Below are positions 1 through 11,960 of a DNA stretch of 52,034 nt, in pieces. The translations under genes were made by a program, and so were the position numbers. The stretch comes from Thermomonas sp. (lineage in GTDB: Bacteria > Pseudomonadota > Gammaproteobacteria > Xanthomonadales > Xanthomonadaceae). The stretch covers positions 1 through 52,034 of the forward strand of contig NZ_JAHRWW010000051.1 of NCBI RefSeq assembly GCF_019104945.1, read 5' to 3'. Under the pieces are notes generated by a model. The model worked only from the letters and a program-made list of their open reading frames with translations, was not told the origin of the DNA and did no database searches. Every line of letters begins with the position of its first letter. The stretch's first letter is position 1.

Positions 1-225
1 GGCAATCGCGTTTTGTACCCATGGTTCCACCAACCAGCCGAAGGTGCGTGGGTTGCTGGCGGCCATGCCTGCCAAGGGCGGCTCGATCAATGGCCTACTG
101 ATGTCGCCCAGCAATACAAAGACAAACTTCACCACCACCCACGTCAGCCACAGTGGCAGCAGGGTTAGAAGGCCAGTCAAGAAGAGGCGCTGCAGACGCA
201 GGCCAATAGAGGGGTTTGGGGGCAT
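1..225 (-). CDS. DUF502 family membrane protein, N-terminal fragment
   Basis: The minus strand is open from an ATG at 225 to the window edge, giving the first 75 residues of a larger protein. They begin MPPNPSIGLRLQRLFLTGLL and form a hydrophobic helix (about residues 14-40, with the LTGLLTLLPLWLTWVVV pattern). A loop with GDISRPL and a second region follow. The basic residue run, the LTGLL-LLPL helix and the following polar loop are typical of DUF502 inner-membrane proteins, whose function is unknown. The family assignment is from pattern recognition. The gene is cut by the window boundary and is divergent from the chemoreceptor to its right, with about 130 bases between the start codons. 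Confidence 0.7.
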   Translation of the reverse strand, partial: MPPNPSIGLRLQRLFLTGLLTLLPLWLTWVVVKFVFVLLGDISRPLIEPPLAGMAASNPRTFGWLVEPWVQNAIA

Positions 226-357
226 CTGCCCATTTTAGACGAAAAAGAACAGACCGAAGTACGACAAGTTGTTACTAGATTGATATCCATCAAAAAAATA
301 TCGCAAGCCGTCGCGTAGATTGCCGATGACTAGTTGCTGTATCGGGTGAGGGGCGGA

Positions 358-2625
358 ATGGTTGCAAGTATTGGGGTAAGACAAGCCGAAAGGTTGAGCC
401 GTAAGGCGATTATGGAGCGGTCTGTCACCCAGCGCGAGCGTGAGTATCGTGATGGTGAATTGATCATTTCACGCACCAATAAAGGTGGGGCAATCACCTA
501 TGTCAACGAATACTTCTGTGAAATCAGTGGATTTTCTGAAGAGGAGCTGATTGGCCAGCCTCACAACATCATTCGCCACCCCGATATGCCTGCGGCGGCA
601 TTTGCAGATCTATGGGCAACGCTAAATAAAGGCTTGCCATGGACAGGCGTGGTCAAAAATTATGCCAAAGGGGGCGATCATTATTGGGTCGTTGCCCATG
701 TGGCACCAATGCGTGATGAGCGCGGCGATGTGACAGGATATTTGTCGGTGCGGCGCAAGCCAACACGTGAGCAGGTTTTACGAAGTGAGCGCGATTATGC
801 ATCGATGCGCGCAGGCACTTTGGGTGACGTGGTGGTCCGCAATGGCCAGCTGGTGAAGGTGCCATTGGCTGAGCGTATGAACCCGCTGTGGAAGTTGAAC
901 TTAACGACACGGCTATATTTGTTCTCATTAGTGGCGCCAGCATTAGCGGCTTGGCTGCTGCTACGAAACGGTGTGGTATCGGGGCTCGATTGGGCGTTGG
1001 TGCTGGCTGTGGCGGGGGGGATGCTGTATTCCGCGTACTGGCTTTCCAAGGATGTTGTTCACAGAGCTAATCAAGTTCGCCAGTCTTTACGCGAGATGAG
1101 TGGGGGGACTTACACCAGCCGTATCGATATCTCACGCAACGATGAGATTGGTCGCATTCTGATGGGGGTCAAAGTTCTGCAAACGCGGCAAGCCTATTAC
1201 GTAGAAGAGTTGCGGCGCGAGGGGGAGAAAAGCCGTCGTGTCGTGGAGGCATTAAATGCGGCAACGGACAGCATCATGGTGGCGCGCTCGGATCGCACCG
1301 TTGTTTATGCAAATCGGGCGCTATTGGCAGACTTTGGAGCTTCCGAAGCCGAAATTGCGACTGCGGTAGCAGGCTTCAAAATTGAAAACGTCATTGGCAT
1401 GCCGTTGGAAGAATTTCATCCCCAACCCGATGTGGGACGCAAGGTCCTTGCCGGTTTGACGGCGCCTTATGCTGAAACAATCGTATTGGGTGGGCTCACA
1501 TTTGATGTGGTCATGACGCCTGTGTTCGATGAACGCGGCGCTACGATTGGCTACGTGGCCGAATGGAAAAACCGTACACAAGAACTGGTGGTTGAGCGTG
1601 AAATCGAACAAGTGGTGGCGGGTGCAGTGCGTGGTGAGCTGGAACGGCGTATCGAAGAAAACGGCAAGCAAGGCTTCCAGCTGACCTTGGCGCGTCAGCT
1701 CAATGCCATGCTGGCCAGCATGGGGCAGGCGATTGGTGAAATTCGCCATGTGCTTTCAGCCTTGGCTGAGGGCGATTTGACACGCCGTGTGGAGACCCGG
1801 CTACACGGTGCATTTGGCGAAATGGCGCGCAATGCCAATGACACCGTGGAGCAGTTAAGCGAAACGGTGGGGCAGATTCAAGATGCGGTGGACGTGATTC
1901 GTTCTGCGGCATCGGAAATTGCGGCTGGCAACGATGATCTGTCGCAGCGAACCGAGCAACAAGCGGCGCACTTGGAAAAAACCGCCACGTCGATGGAAGA
2001 GCTAACCTCCACCATTCAAAGCAATGCAGAAAATGCTCGCAACGCAAGAGAGCTTGCGGAAGGCGCTGCGAAGATTGCGCAGCAGGGGGGCGTCTTGGTG
2101 GACTCTGCGGTGGGGACAATGGGGCGCATCACCGCTGCATCACACAAAATTGAAGAGATCATCGGTGTGATCGATGGGATCGCTTTTCAAACCAATATCC
2201 TCGCGCTCAATGCAGCGGTGGAAGCGGCGCGTGCCGGTGAACAGGGGCGGGGGTTCGCGGTGGTGGCAGGTGAAGTGCGCACACTCGCCCAGCGTTCGGC
2301 CACGTCGGCCAGAGAAATCAAAACGCTGATCGATGCCTCAGTGCAGGCGGTGGATCAAGGGGCAACGCAAGTACAGGATACGGGGGGCACCATCGGTGCG
2401 CTGGTGGGAGAGGTCGATAAGGTCTCGGGCTTGGTCGTTGAGATCAGCGCAGCAAGTGAGGAGCAAGCGGCGGGAGTGCGCGTGGTGAATCAAGCTGTTG
2501 CCGAATTGGATAGCAGCACGCAACAAAACGCAGCGCTGGTGGAAGAAGCCAGCGCATCGGCGCGCTCGATGGCAGACCAAGCGAGTGCGCTGGCAGAGCT
2601 GGTGGCGCACTTTAAACTACGCTAA
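358..2625 (+). CDS. PAS-containing methyl-accepting chemotaxis protein (Aer-like)
   Basis: A 755-residue energy or redox-type chemoreceptor. The N-terminus is an Aer-like PAS domain (about residues 30-135, motif [17 protein letters not shown]), which in Aer binds FAD. Two adjacent hydrophobic segments (about 187-230) anchor it, so sensing is probably cytoplasmic. A HAMP-like segment, a second PAS-like region (about 300-415), another HAMP-like helix and the signalling coiled coil follow. The hairpin tip [30 protein letters not shown] is the conserved CheA/CheW contact. No C-terminal CheR-tethering pentapeptide is seen; the protein ends FKLR. I chose ATG 358 because GAGGGG lies just upstream; an upstream TTG (334) and ATG 412 are alternatives. 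It converges on the kinase gene with only 8 bases between. Confidence 0.9.
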   Translation: MVASIGVRQAERLSRKAIMERSVTQREREYRDGELIISRTNKGGAITYVNEYFCEISGFSEEELIGQPHNIIRHPDMPAAAFADLWATLNKGLPWTGVVKNYAKGGDHYWVVAHVAPMRDERGDVTGYLSVRRKPTREQVLRSERDYASMRAGTLGDVVVRNGQLVKVPLAERMNPLWKLNLTTRLYLFSLVAPALAAWLLLRNGVVSGLDWALVLAVAGGMLYSAYWLSKDVVHRANQVRQSLREMSGGTYTSRIDISRNDEIGRILMGVKVLQTRQAYYVEELRREGEKSRRVVEALNAATDSIMVARSDRTVVYANRALLADFGASEAEIATAVAGFKIENVIGMPLEEFHPQPDVGRKVLAGLTAPYAETIVLGGLTFDVVMTPVFDERGATIGYVAEWKNRTQELVVEREIEQVVAGAVRGELERRIEENGKQGFQLTLARQLNAMLASMGQAIGEIRHVLSALAEGDLTRRVETRLHGAFGEMARNANDTVEQLSETVGQIQDAVDVIRSAASEIAAGNDDLSQRTEQQAAHLEKTATSMEELTSTIQSNAENARNARELAEGAAKIAQQGGVLVDSAVGTMGRITAASHKIEEIIGVIDGIAFQTNILALNAAVEAARAGEQGRGFAVVAGEVRTLAQRSATSAREIKTLIDASVQAVDQGATQVQDTGGTIGALVGEVDKVSGLVVEISAASEEQAAGVRVVNQAVAELDSSTQQNAALVEEASASARSMADQASALAELVAHFKLR

Positions 2626-2633
2626 AGGCGCGT

Positions 2634-4601
2634 TTAGTGGGTGCGTACCAGTAGCAAGCTTACGTCGTCATAGCCGCGCGTGGCGTCTAGTGGCTGCGGC
2701 TTGTTGCTGGCCATGCGCTGTTTGCAGGCGTGGTCGTTGCAGAGGTTGAGCCAGCTGGTGCTTGAGGCATGTGTGCTCGCTTCTCCGGCGCTGGGTAGGC
2801 GATAGCTGTGGCCGTCTTGTGCGCCGCGCCAAGCGGCATAGGCTTGAGCGTCGGCGGCGGAGATGCAGACCACTGGCTTGCGATCGCTGCCGGTGTTGCT
2901 CCATTTCAGCGTGCGACCCAAGAAGCCTTTGCCGCAGTTGGAAAAGCCGCGCCCCGTTGCGTTGGCAAATTGAGCGTATTCAAGGCGAGAGATAGATTGA
3001 ACCTCGAGCGGAGCTGTAGGCTGCGCAGGAGTATGGGCTGCGGCGGAAGCGGGTGTTGGAGCCGTGCTGGAAGGTGTTTTAGCTGTACGCGCACGTAGCG
3101 CGCGGAGTCTGGCTTCGGGCAGGTCAAGCCATGCTAGGTCGCTGACAAGTTTTGTGGCGGCAGGGCGCGTTTCCGAGCGTGCAAGTAGCTTATCTAGGCG
3201 TTCATCCAGCACGCTATCCAATCGCTTGCGTAAGGTGGTAATCGCTGCGCCTGTGCCGCCACGGCGCGCGTCGAGTTGCTGTGCGTGTTGGAAGTTGCTG
3301 ATAGCAGTGTTCATATCACCATTGCGCAAGGCCGCAACGGAGGCATCGGCAAGCGCGTCGAATAATTGCGCTGTGAGCTTGAGGGTTTCGGGATAGGTGG
3401 GGTCAGCTTTCCAAGCGGCTTTTAGGCTATTCCACGCGTTGGCATTGGCGGGTGTGAGTAACTGGCCGTGACTGAGCTGCTGTTGCGCGTTGGCGAGATA
3501 GGCGGCGATACCAAGCGGTTCTTTTTGGTCTTTGTCGGTGGCCTCCAGTGGAATGTCTTCTACAGTGCTGGGTGCCGCTGCGGATGGTTGTGGGCTGGGG
3601 CGGTCTGTTTGCGTGGTAACAGGCGAAGGCGTAGTGGGGGCTTCAGGCTGTTGTTGCTGAAATAGTGCAAAACCAACCGCGATAGCAATTGCCGTTACCG
3701 CACCGGCTGAGATCAGCGTGCGTGAATTGGGTAGGGAGAATTTGCGTGCTCCCGTGGTGTTGGGAAGCTCAACGGCCGTAAACGCCTTGCCACTTTGCTG
3801 CTCCAATGCATCAAGCGCTTGCTGCATGTCGTTGGCGCTGGCGAAGCGTAGTTCGGGCTGTTTGGCCATCGCCTTGTCGATAAATGGCTGCCAATGTTTC
3901 AGCGCAGAAGGAAGGCGGGGGATGGGATCTTGCACATGCTTGATCGCCATGGTGAGCGCATCGCCTGCATTGAAAGGCAGTTGCCCCATCAGCATTTCCC
4001 ACGCGAGAACGCCCATGCTGTAGATGTCTGCGCGGCGGTCCACCTCTTGGCCGCGTGCTTGTTCCGGGGGCATGTAGGCGGTGCTGCCAACGGCAAGCCC
4101 CGCATTGGTGAGCCTTGGGTTATTGCCACGGCGCAGCGCAATACCGAAATCGGCCAGCATGGGGCGGTCGCTGTCGTCGAATAAAACGTTCTCGGCCTTA
4201 ACGTCACGGTGCACGACGCCGCGCACATGGGCGTAATCCAGCGCTTGCAGCAAGCTGCGCATGATAGCCGCAACTTTGGGTTGATCCCCTATGAGATTAC
4301 GCTGGGCAAGGTGGCCGTGCGGCAGGTAGGGCATCGAGTAGAAAGGCAGGCCATCGGCAGTGCGGCCTACTTCAAAAATACCGACGATATTGGGATGTTC
4401 GAGCCGCGCAATGATGCGTGCTTCATTTTCAAAACGGGCGCGGCTGACTTCGTCTGCCAGCGCTTCGGGCAGCATAATTTTGAGCGCAACACGCCGTTCG
4501 AGCGACGTTTGCTCGGCGATATACACGGTGGACATGCCGCCGTGGCCGATGACGCGCTGAATTTGGTAGCCCGCTACGCTTGGATAGTTAGATGACGTCA
4601 A
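2634..4601 (-). CDS. Ser/Thr protein kinase (PknB-type) with FGE/sulfatase-modifying-like C-terminus
   Basis: A 655-residue membrane-anchored Hanks-type kinase. The catalytic domain covers about residues 10-270, with a glycine loop (GHGGMSTVY), lysine K41 (VALKIM), the HRDVKAEN loop (D133) and DFG at 151-153. All key residues are present, so it should be active. A transmembrane helix (about 294-314) separates it from an alanine/proline-rich periplasmic part with helical repeats. The last 120 residues (SRLEYAQFANATGRGFSNCG, then CISAADAQAYAAWRG and YRLPSAGE) match the formylglycine-generating-enzyme fold, used by several bacterial kinases as a sensor-like module. The start is TTG 4601, because GGAGAGAG lies 7 bases upstream; the reading frame extends to a GTG at 4661, but that codon abuts a hairpin and lacks a ribosome site. 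Confidence 0.85.
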   Translation of the reverse strand: MTSSNYPSVAGYQIQRVIGHGGMSTVYIAEQTSLERRVALKIMLPEALADEVSRARFENEARIIARLEHPNIVGIFEVGRTADGLPFYSMPYLPHGHLAQRNLIGDQPKVAAIMRSLLQALDYAHVRGVVHRDVKAENVLFDDSDRPMLADFGIALRRGNNPRLTNAGLAVGSTAYMPPEQARGQEVDRRADIYSMGVLAWEMLMGQLPFNAGDALTMAIKHVQDPIPRLPSALKHWQPFIDKAMAKQPELRFASANDMQQALDALEQQSGKAFTAVELPNTTGARKFSLPNSRTLISAGAVTAIAIAVGFALFQQQQPEAPTTPSPVTTQTDRPSPQPSAAAPSTVEDIPLEATDKDQKEPLGIAAYLANAQQQLSHGQLLTPANANAWNSLKAAWKADPTYPETLKLTAQLFDALADASVAALRNGDMNTAISNFQHAQQLDARRGGTGAAITTLRKRLDSVLDERLDKLLARSETRPAATKLVSDLAWLDLPEARLRALRARTAKTPSSTAPTPASAAAHTPAQPTAPLEVQSISRLEYAQFANATGRGFSNCGKGFLGRTLKWSNTGSDRKPVVCISAADAQAYAAWRGAQDGHSYRLPSAGEASTHASSTSWLNLCNDHACKQRMASNKPQPLDATRGYDDVSLLLVRTH

Positions 4602-4657
4602 CGCTGCTCTCTCCACACTTGCCGGGAGAGGATACGATGCCAAACGCGTGGGGGGAA

Positions 4658-4675
4658 CCACCGCCGAGGCGGTGG
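4658..4675. repeat. GC-rich inverted repeat between trx-like gene and kinase gene
   Basis: The sequence CCACCGCC is followed after two bases by GGCGGTGG, giving a perfect stem. It lies between the thioredoxin-like gene and the kinase start, both on the minus strand. No T-tract follows on the minus strand (it runs into CCCCCC), so it is not a canonical intrinsic terminator. It may be a transcript 3' end stabiliser or a partial attenuator. Confidence 0.5.
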
Positions 4676-4694
4676 CTTACAACAAGTGGCTATA

Positions 4695-5567
4695 TCAGAC
4701 TAAAAGGAGCGCTGACATCTGGCGGCGGAAGCGGCTAATGAGGTCTTCATCATCCAGAACGCGGAAGGCGTCAATCAGGGATTTGCGCGCTAGCCCGTCG
4801 GAATAGGTCTTATCGCGTTTCAGCATCTCGATGAACTGGGCGAGCCCGGCTTCGGCGTCACCGGCCACCAGTTGGCGAACACCCAGAAGGTGACGCGCGC
4901 GCAAGTCATCGGGGTTGGCTGCGATAGCGGCTTCCAATACCTCGGCAGGAGGCGCGTCTTTTAGTAGGGCGGAAAAGCCCAGCTTGGCGCGGGCTTTAAT
5001 GGCGCGATCATCGGTGGCAAGGTTAGCCGGGAGCTTGTCGAGCAGTTGTTCGGCCTCAGCCGCTGCGCCGATTTGCAGCAGCGCTAGGGCGAGGTCGAGC
5101 TTGTGCTCGTCTTTGCTCGGCTCAGTCTCTACTTCTTTACGCAGGCGCAGCACCTCTTGGTGCGGGTCTAGCGGCGCAGGGGCGGCTTCGGGGGCCTGGT
5201 CTTCGCTGGGCGCGGCAGGCTCAATGCCCACTTGCTTCAGCATCTCGCGTAGCTGGCCTTCCGGTAGCGCGCCGGGAATAGCGCCCAGCACTTGGCCGTC
5301 TTTCACCACGGCGATGGTGGGAACAGAGCGAATTTGGAATGCGGCGGCGAGCTCTTGCTCTTTATCCACATCGACCTTGGCCAGCACAAATGCGCCGTGA
5401 TAGTCCGCCGCAAGTTTTTCCAGCACCGGCCCAAGGGTTTTACACGGGCCGCACCACGTCGCCCAAAAGTCCACCAGTACGGGGGTTTCAAGCGATTTGC
5501 GGATCACCGTTTCTTCAAACGTGGCGGCGGTGGCGTCAAAAACGTAGGGCGAAGCGGTGTCGGTCAT
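4695..5567 (-). CDS. cnoX: Thioredoxin/TPR co-chaperone, CnoX (YbbN) family
   Basis: A 290-residue protein with an N-terminal thioredoxin fold (about 1-115) and a C-terminal tetratricopeptide region (about 130-290). The active site is FWATWCGPCK (C39, C42), a full redox-active pair, and the cis-proline loop reads RSVPT. Characterised CnoX proteins act as holdases and protect GroEL and DnaK substrates from overoxidation. E. coli CnoX lacks the CGPC pair, so this homologue probably keeps oxidoreductase activity, as described for some other bacteria. The acidic, alanine/proline-rich linker near residues 120-140 separates the domains. It is divergent from the following membrane gene, with about 80 bases between. 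Confidence 0.88.
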   Translation of the reverse strand: MTDTASPYVFDATAATFEETVIRKSLETPVLVDFWATWCGPCKTLGPVLEKLAADYHGAFVLAKVDVDKEQELAAAFQIRSVPTIAVVKDGQVLGAIPGALPEGQLREMLKQVGIEPAAPSEDQAPEAAPAPLDPHQEVLRLRKEVETEPSKDEHKLDLALALLQIGAAAEAEQLLDKLPANLATDDRAIKARAKLGFSALLKDAPPAEVLEAAIAANPDDLRARHLLGVRQLVAGDAEAGLAQFIEMLKRDKTYSDGLARKSLIDAFRVLDDEDLISRFRRQMSALLLV

Positions 5568-5650
5568 GGCGGGCCTGGCAAAGATGTTTCTAATCAGATG
5601 GGGGCGATGCAGGATAATCGCAAGCCAATGAGTGTTTTAAGATAACGCCG

Positions 5651-6247
5651 ATGATGAAGCCTTTTTCGAGTGCCGCTTTACGCTGGGTGGCGGCCGCTAT
5701 CGTGCTGTTTGTGCTGACGCTGCTACTGGCGCGGGTGGGGGTTCCGGAGTTTTCGCATCTGGTGCATCCGCTGGCACTGCGCGGTGCGGTGGGCTTGCCG
5801 GGGGCGAAGCTGTTTAACGCTGGGGCATTTTTGCTGCCAGGCATTAGCCTGCTGCTGGCGGCGCATGCGCTGCGGCCAGCAGTGCAGGAACGCGGCTGGA
5901 TGGCACGGTTGGGGCTAACACTGGCGCAGCTGTCGGTGCTGGCGTTTGCCCTGCAGGGGGCGATGCCTCTGGATCAGCGTGGGGTAGAGGAGCTAACCAG
6001 CCGCCTACATGTTTCGCTGTGGATGCTGTGGTGGATCGCGTTTGTGCCTGCGATGCTGTTATTGGCACTGGGAGCTAAACGCGGAAAAGGGTTTGCGGTG
6101 TTCTGCTTGGGCGCGGGCTTGCTGCTGCCGGTGCTTACCGTGCTCGCTCCCATTGGTGCGTGGGTGGGGCTGGCGCAGCGGTTGGCGTATGCCGTGTGGC
6201 TGCTGTGGTGGTTGGGCGCGGCGCTGTGGCTGCGTCGCGCCCAGTAG
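5651..6247 (+). CDS. DUF998-like integral membrane protein
   Basis: A 198-residue protein made almost wholly of hydrophobic helices; I count about six. The first follows the start (WVAAAIVLFVLTLLLARV). The motif LSLLLAAHALRP and the conserved-looking GAMPLD loop resemble DUF998 proteins, which have no established function. Two consecutive ATG codons occur at 5651 and 5654, and either could be used. The gene stands alone between a divergent thioredoxin-like gene and a convergent amidohydrolase gene. The family call is tentative, but coding is well supported by the membrane pattern. Confidence 0.65.
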   Translation: MMKPFSSAALRWVAAAIVLFVLTLLLARVGVPEFSHLVHPLALRGAVGLPGAKLFNAGAFLLPGISLLLAAHALRPAVQERGWMARLGLTLAQLSVLAFALQGAMPLDQRGVEELTSRLHVSLWMLWWIAFVPAMLLLALGAKRGKGFAVFCLGAGLLLPVLTVLAPIGAWVGLAQRLAYAVWLLWWLGAALWLRRAQ

Positions 6248-6257
6248 CACCGATAGG

Positions 6258-7562
6258 TTAATTGTTCACTGGCTTGTCTTGCTGGCGATACACCTTGCCC
6301 GCTTTCATCACGAAATTGACGTGCTGCATCAGGTTGATATCGTCCAGTGGGTTGCCAGAAACGGCCACAACGTCGGCATATTTCCCGACTTCTAAGCTAC
6401 CAAGATCCTTGCTTTTCTTGAGAAGCTCCGCCGCATTCTTGGTGGCGGCCTGTAGCGCGTAGGAGGCGGGAATGCCGGCTTCCACCATGTAGGCAAATTC
6501 TTTGGCGTTTTGCCCGTGCGGGTACACGGCCGCGTCGGTGCCGAAGGCGATCTTCACGCCAGCCTTGTACGCGCGCCCAGCGGTGCCTTGGATCAGCGGC
6601 CCAATTTGCTTGGCTTTGGCCGCAACCTGCGGGGTGTAGTAGCCGGGAACTTCGGCTTTCTCCGCGACATATTTACCGGCGATGATGGTGGGCACATACC
6701 ACGTGCCGCGTTCTTTCATCAGTTTCATGCCCGCATCATCAAGATAGGTGCCGTGTTCAATGGAATCCACGCCGCCTTGTACCGCGCGACGAATGCCTTC
6801 AGCGCCGTGCGCGTGCGCGGCCACGGTCAGGCCATAGTCGTGCGCCGCGGCTACGATGGCCTTGATTTCATCCAAAGTCATTTGTGGGTTATCGGCGCTG
6901 CCACTTTGATCTAACACGCCGCCGGAGGGCATGATTTTCAATACGTCTACGTGGTCTTTGTAGTGCTGACGCACGGTTTTCCACGCATCGTCCACGCCGT
7001 TAATAATGCTGTCTTTTGCGCCGGGGTCGCCTTGTAGGTCTAGACGTAGGCCGTCGGTTTCGTCGGCGTGGCCGCCGGTTGAGCCGATGGCGCTACCAGC
7101 CGTAAAGATGCGCGGGCCGGGAATGCTGCCCGCGTTGATCGCATCACGCAGGGCGATGGAGATATTGGCGCCATCGCCCAAATTGCGCACGGTGGTGAAA
7201 CCTGCCTGTAGGGTGCGGTTGGCGTAAAGAGTAGAGCGAATCGCGTAGTCGGCGGTGTTCAGACGGAAACGGTCGGTGAACGCGGTGGGGCTGGTTTCGC
7301 CGGTCAGGTGGGTATGGGAGTCGATCAGGCCGGGCAGGCAGGTTTGCGCGCTAAGGTCGATGGCCTGCGCATCTGCGGCGGCGGGGGCGGTGCCTGCACG
7401 AACCTCGGCGATACGGTCGTTGCGCACGGTAATGTTGTGCGGCCCCAGTAGCTTGCCGCTGTTGCTATCGAAGAGTTGGCCGCAATGCAGCACGGTGTCG
7501 GCGGCAAAGCTGGGCGCAGTGGCGGCCAGTAGGCCTGTGGCAAGCAGTAAGTGGTAGCGCAT
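6258..7562 (-). CDS. Secreted metal-dependent amidohydrolase (Xaa-Pro/Xaa-Arg dipeptidase-like)
   Basis: A 434-residue member of the amidohydrolase superfamily. A signal peptide (MRYHLLLATGLLAATAPSFA) predicts export to the periplasm. Metal ligands visible in order are the DSHTH pair (H83, H85), the likely carboxylated lysine in DVLKIMPSGG, the histidines in TVAAHAHG and SIEHGTYL, and the aspartate in FGTDA. The C-terminus LGSLEVGKYADVVAVSGNPLDD is the usual small beta-sandwich closing segment. Relatives with this arrangement are prolidase-like or dipeptidase enzymes; substrate is not decidable from sequence. ATG 7562 is preferred over TTG 7565 because AGGGGG sits about six bases upstream of it. 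It is divergent from leuS. Confidence 0.85.
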   Translation of the reverse strand: MRYHLLLATGLLAATAPSFAADTVLHCGQLFDSNSGKLLGPHNITVRNDRIAEVRAGTAPAAADAQAIDLSAQTCLPGLIDSHTHLTGETSPTAFTDRFRLNTADYAIRSTLYANRTLQAGFTTVRNLGDGANISIALRDAINAGSIPGPRIFTAGSAIGSTGGHADETDGLRLDLQGDPGAKDSIINGVDDAWKTVRQHYKDHVDVLKIMPSGGVLDQSGSADNPQMTLDEIKAIVAAAHDYGLTVAAHAHGAEGIRRAVQGGVDSIEHGTYLDDAGMKLMKERGTWYVPTIIAGKYVAEKAEVPGYYTPQVAAKAKQIGPLIQGTAGRAYKAGVKIAFGTDAAVYPHGQNAKEFAYMVEAGIPASYALQAATKNAAELLKKSKDLGSLEVGKYADVVAVSGNPLDDINLMQHVNFVMKAGKVYRQQDKPVNN

Positions 7563-7609
7563 CAAAACCCCCTGTTGATGTTGGCGTGTTCAGCCAATCA
7601 TGGCGGGTT

Positions 7610-10389
<2,780 letters not shown>

Positions 10390-10391
10390 CG

Positions 10392-10907
10392 ATGAACTAT
10401 CGCCTTATTGCCATTGCGCTTACGGCCACACTGCTTGCAGGTTGTGGGTTCCATTTGCGTAAAGCGCTGCGCCTGCCGGAAAACCTCGGCCCGGTGCGGG
10501 TAACCGCGTCGGATCGTTACAGCCCGTTGGCCGATACCTTGGCAGAAGGCTTGCAGCGCGCCGGGGCTGTGCCTGCTGCGGAAGACACTAAAGACGAGGT
10601 GGCAATACTGGCGATCGTGTCTGAACAGTGGGCCGACACGCCCATCAGCATGGATCAGTTTGGCCGCGCGCAGGAGTTCACCCTGCGCTACGCCGTGATC
10701 TTCAGCCTGAAACGTGCCGATGGTGAGATGCTGGTGCCGCAGCAGGCGATCGAGCTCTCGCGTGATTACCTCGCCCCGGCGGTGGATTCCATTGGTAAAA
10801 CCGCCGAACGCGAACTTCTGGTGCGTGAACTACGCCGCGATATGGCTGCCGCCGTGCTGCGCCGCGTGGATGCTGTGTCTTCGCAGCGCACGCCGGCCTC
10901 TCCGTAA
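10392..10907 (+). CDS. lptE: LPS-assembly lipoprotein LptE
   Basis: A 171-residue outer-membrane lipoprotein that plugs the LptD barrel and helps deliver lipopolysaccharide to the cell surface. The N-terminus MNYRLIAIALTATLLAGCGFHLR is a lipoprotein signal peptide with lipobox LLAGC, and the following GFHLR is characteristic of LptE. The mature part alternates strands and helices as expected and ends after LRRDMAAAVLRRV. It starts two bases after the leuS stop, so translation is likely coupled. The leuS-lptE-holA order is the standard gammaproteobacterial arrangement, which supports the call despite low sequence conservation in this family. Confidence 0.93.
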   Translation: MNYRLIAIALTATLLAGCGFHLRKALRLPENLGPVRVTASDRYSPLADTLAEGLQRAGAVPAAEDTKDEVAILAIVSEQWADTPISMDQFGRAQEFTLRYAVIFSLKRADGEMLVPQQAIELSRDYLAPAVDSIGKTAERELLVRELRRDMAAAVLRRVDAVSSQRTPASP

Positions 10908-10919
10908 GCTAGCCGCACA

Positions 10920-11960
10920 GTGGAACTTAACGCCGACCGCCTCAGCGCTACGCTCAGCAAAGAACCGCTGCGCCCGGTGTACCTCATTGCGGGCAGCGAG
11001 CCGTTGCTGGTGCTTGAAGCCGCCGATGCCGTGCGCGTGGCCGCGCGTGCGCAGGGCATGGGGGAGCGAGAAGTACATGATATGGAAGGCCGCGATGCCG
11101 ACTGGGGCGCGCTGGAGTCGTCCATTCATGCGCCCAGCTTGTTTTCCAGCCAGCGGCTGATTGAACTTCGCCTACCCACAGGCAAGCCGGGGGGCGAAGG
11201 CGCGAAGCTGATTGCTGGCTTTTGTGCCAACCCACCGCCCGACGTGGTATTGCTGATCGTGGCCAGCGAATGGTCGAAATCGCATGCTGGGAAATGGAGC
11301 GAAGCGGTCGCCAAGGCCGGGCATCTAGTCACCATTTGGCCGGTGAAACCGCATGAGCTGGGTAGTTGGATCGGCCAGCGCCTGCGCAGCCGTGGCCTGA
11401 AGACTACGCCGGATGCGGTGGCGCAGCTCGCGCAGCGAGTAGAAGGCAATCTACTTGCGGCAGCGCAAGAGATCGACAAGCTCGCCTTGCTGTTGCAAGG
11501 CGAGACTGCGGTGATCGACGCGGCGCGCATGGCCGATCTAGTTGCAGATTCGGCACGCTTTGATGTGTTTCGTCTCACCGATGCGGCGCTCAACGGCCAG
11601 CCGGTGCAAGTGGCGCGTGTGCTGGCAGGCCTACGTGCGGAAGGGGAGGCCATCCCCGCGTTGATGGGCATGGTGGTGCGCGAGCTCACCTTGGTGGCGC
11701 AGCTTGCGAAAGCGCGCAACTTCGCTGCCGAATGCAAAGCTCTGCGCATTTGGGATTCCAAACAAGCCGTGTATAAGCGCGCACTGGCACGGCATGCGCC
11801 AGAGCGCTGGGAGCGACTGCTGGTGGAAGCGGGCCGGGTAGATCGCATCGCCAAAGGCCGCGTGCGGCCGGGTAAAGAGTCGTTTGATGCGTGGCTGCAG
11901 CTAGAACGGTTGTTACTGGCGGTGGCTGAAAAAAGCGCGCTACGGCTGCTGGCATCATGA
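10920..11960 (+). CDS. holA: DNA polymerase III, delta subunit
   Basis: A 346-residue delta subunit of the clamp-loader complex, which opens the sliding clamp at replication start points. The N-terminus (MELNADRLSATLSKEPLRPVYLIAGSEPLL) is the typical HolA opening. The AAA+-like fold follows, with SLFSSQRLIELRLPTGKPG in the first domain and EGNLLAAAQEIDKLALL in the linker. The C-terminal helical collar domain carries RVDRIAKGR and FDAWLQLERLLL. As usual for delta, no Walker A motif is seen. The start codon is GTG. The gene overlaps nadD by four bases (ATGA), indicating coupled translation. Confidence 0.96.
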   Translation: MELNADRLSATLSKEPLRPVYLIAGSEPLLVLEAADAVRVAARAQGMGEREVHDMEGRDADWGALESSIHAPSLFSSQRLIELRLPTGKPGGEGAKLIAGFCANPPPDVVLLIVASEWSKSHAGKWSEAVAKAGHLVTIWPVKPHELGSWIGQRLRSRGLKTTPDAVAQLAQRVEGNLLAAAQEIDKLALLLQGETAVIDAARMADLVADSARFDVFRLTDAALNGQPVQVARVLAGLRAEGEAIPALMGMVVRELTLVAQLAKARNFAAECKALRIWDSKQAVYKRALARHAPERWERLLVEAGRVDRIAKGRVRPGKESFDAWLQLERLLLAVAEKSALRLLAS

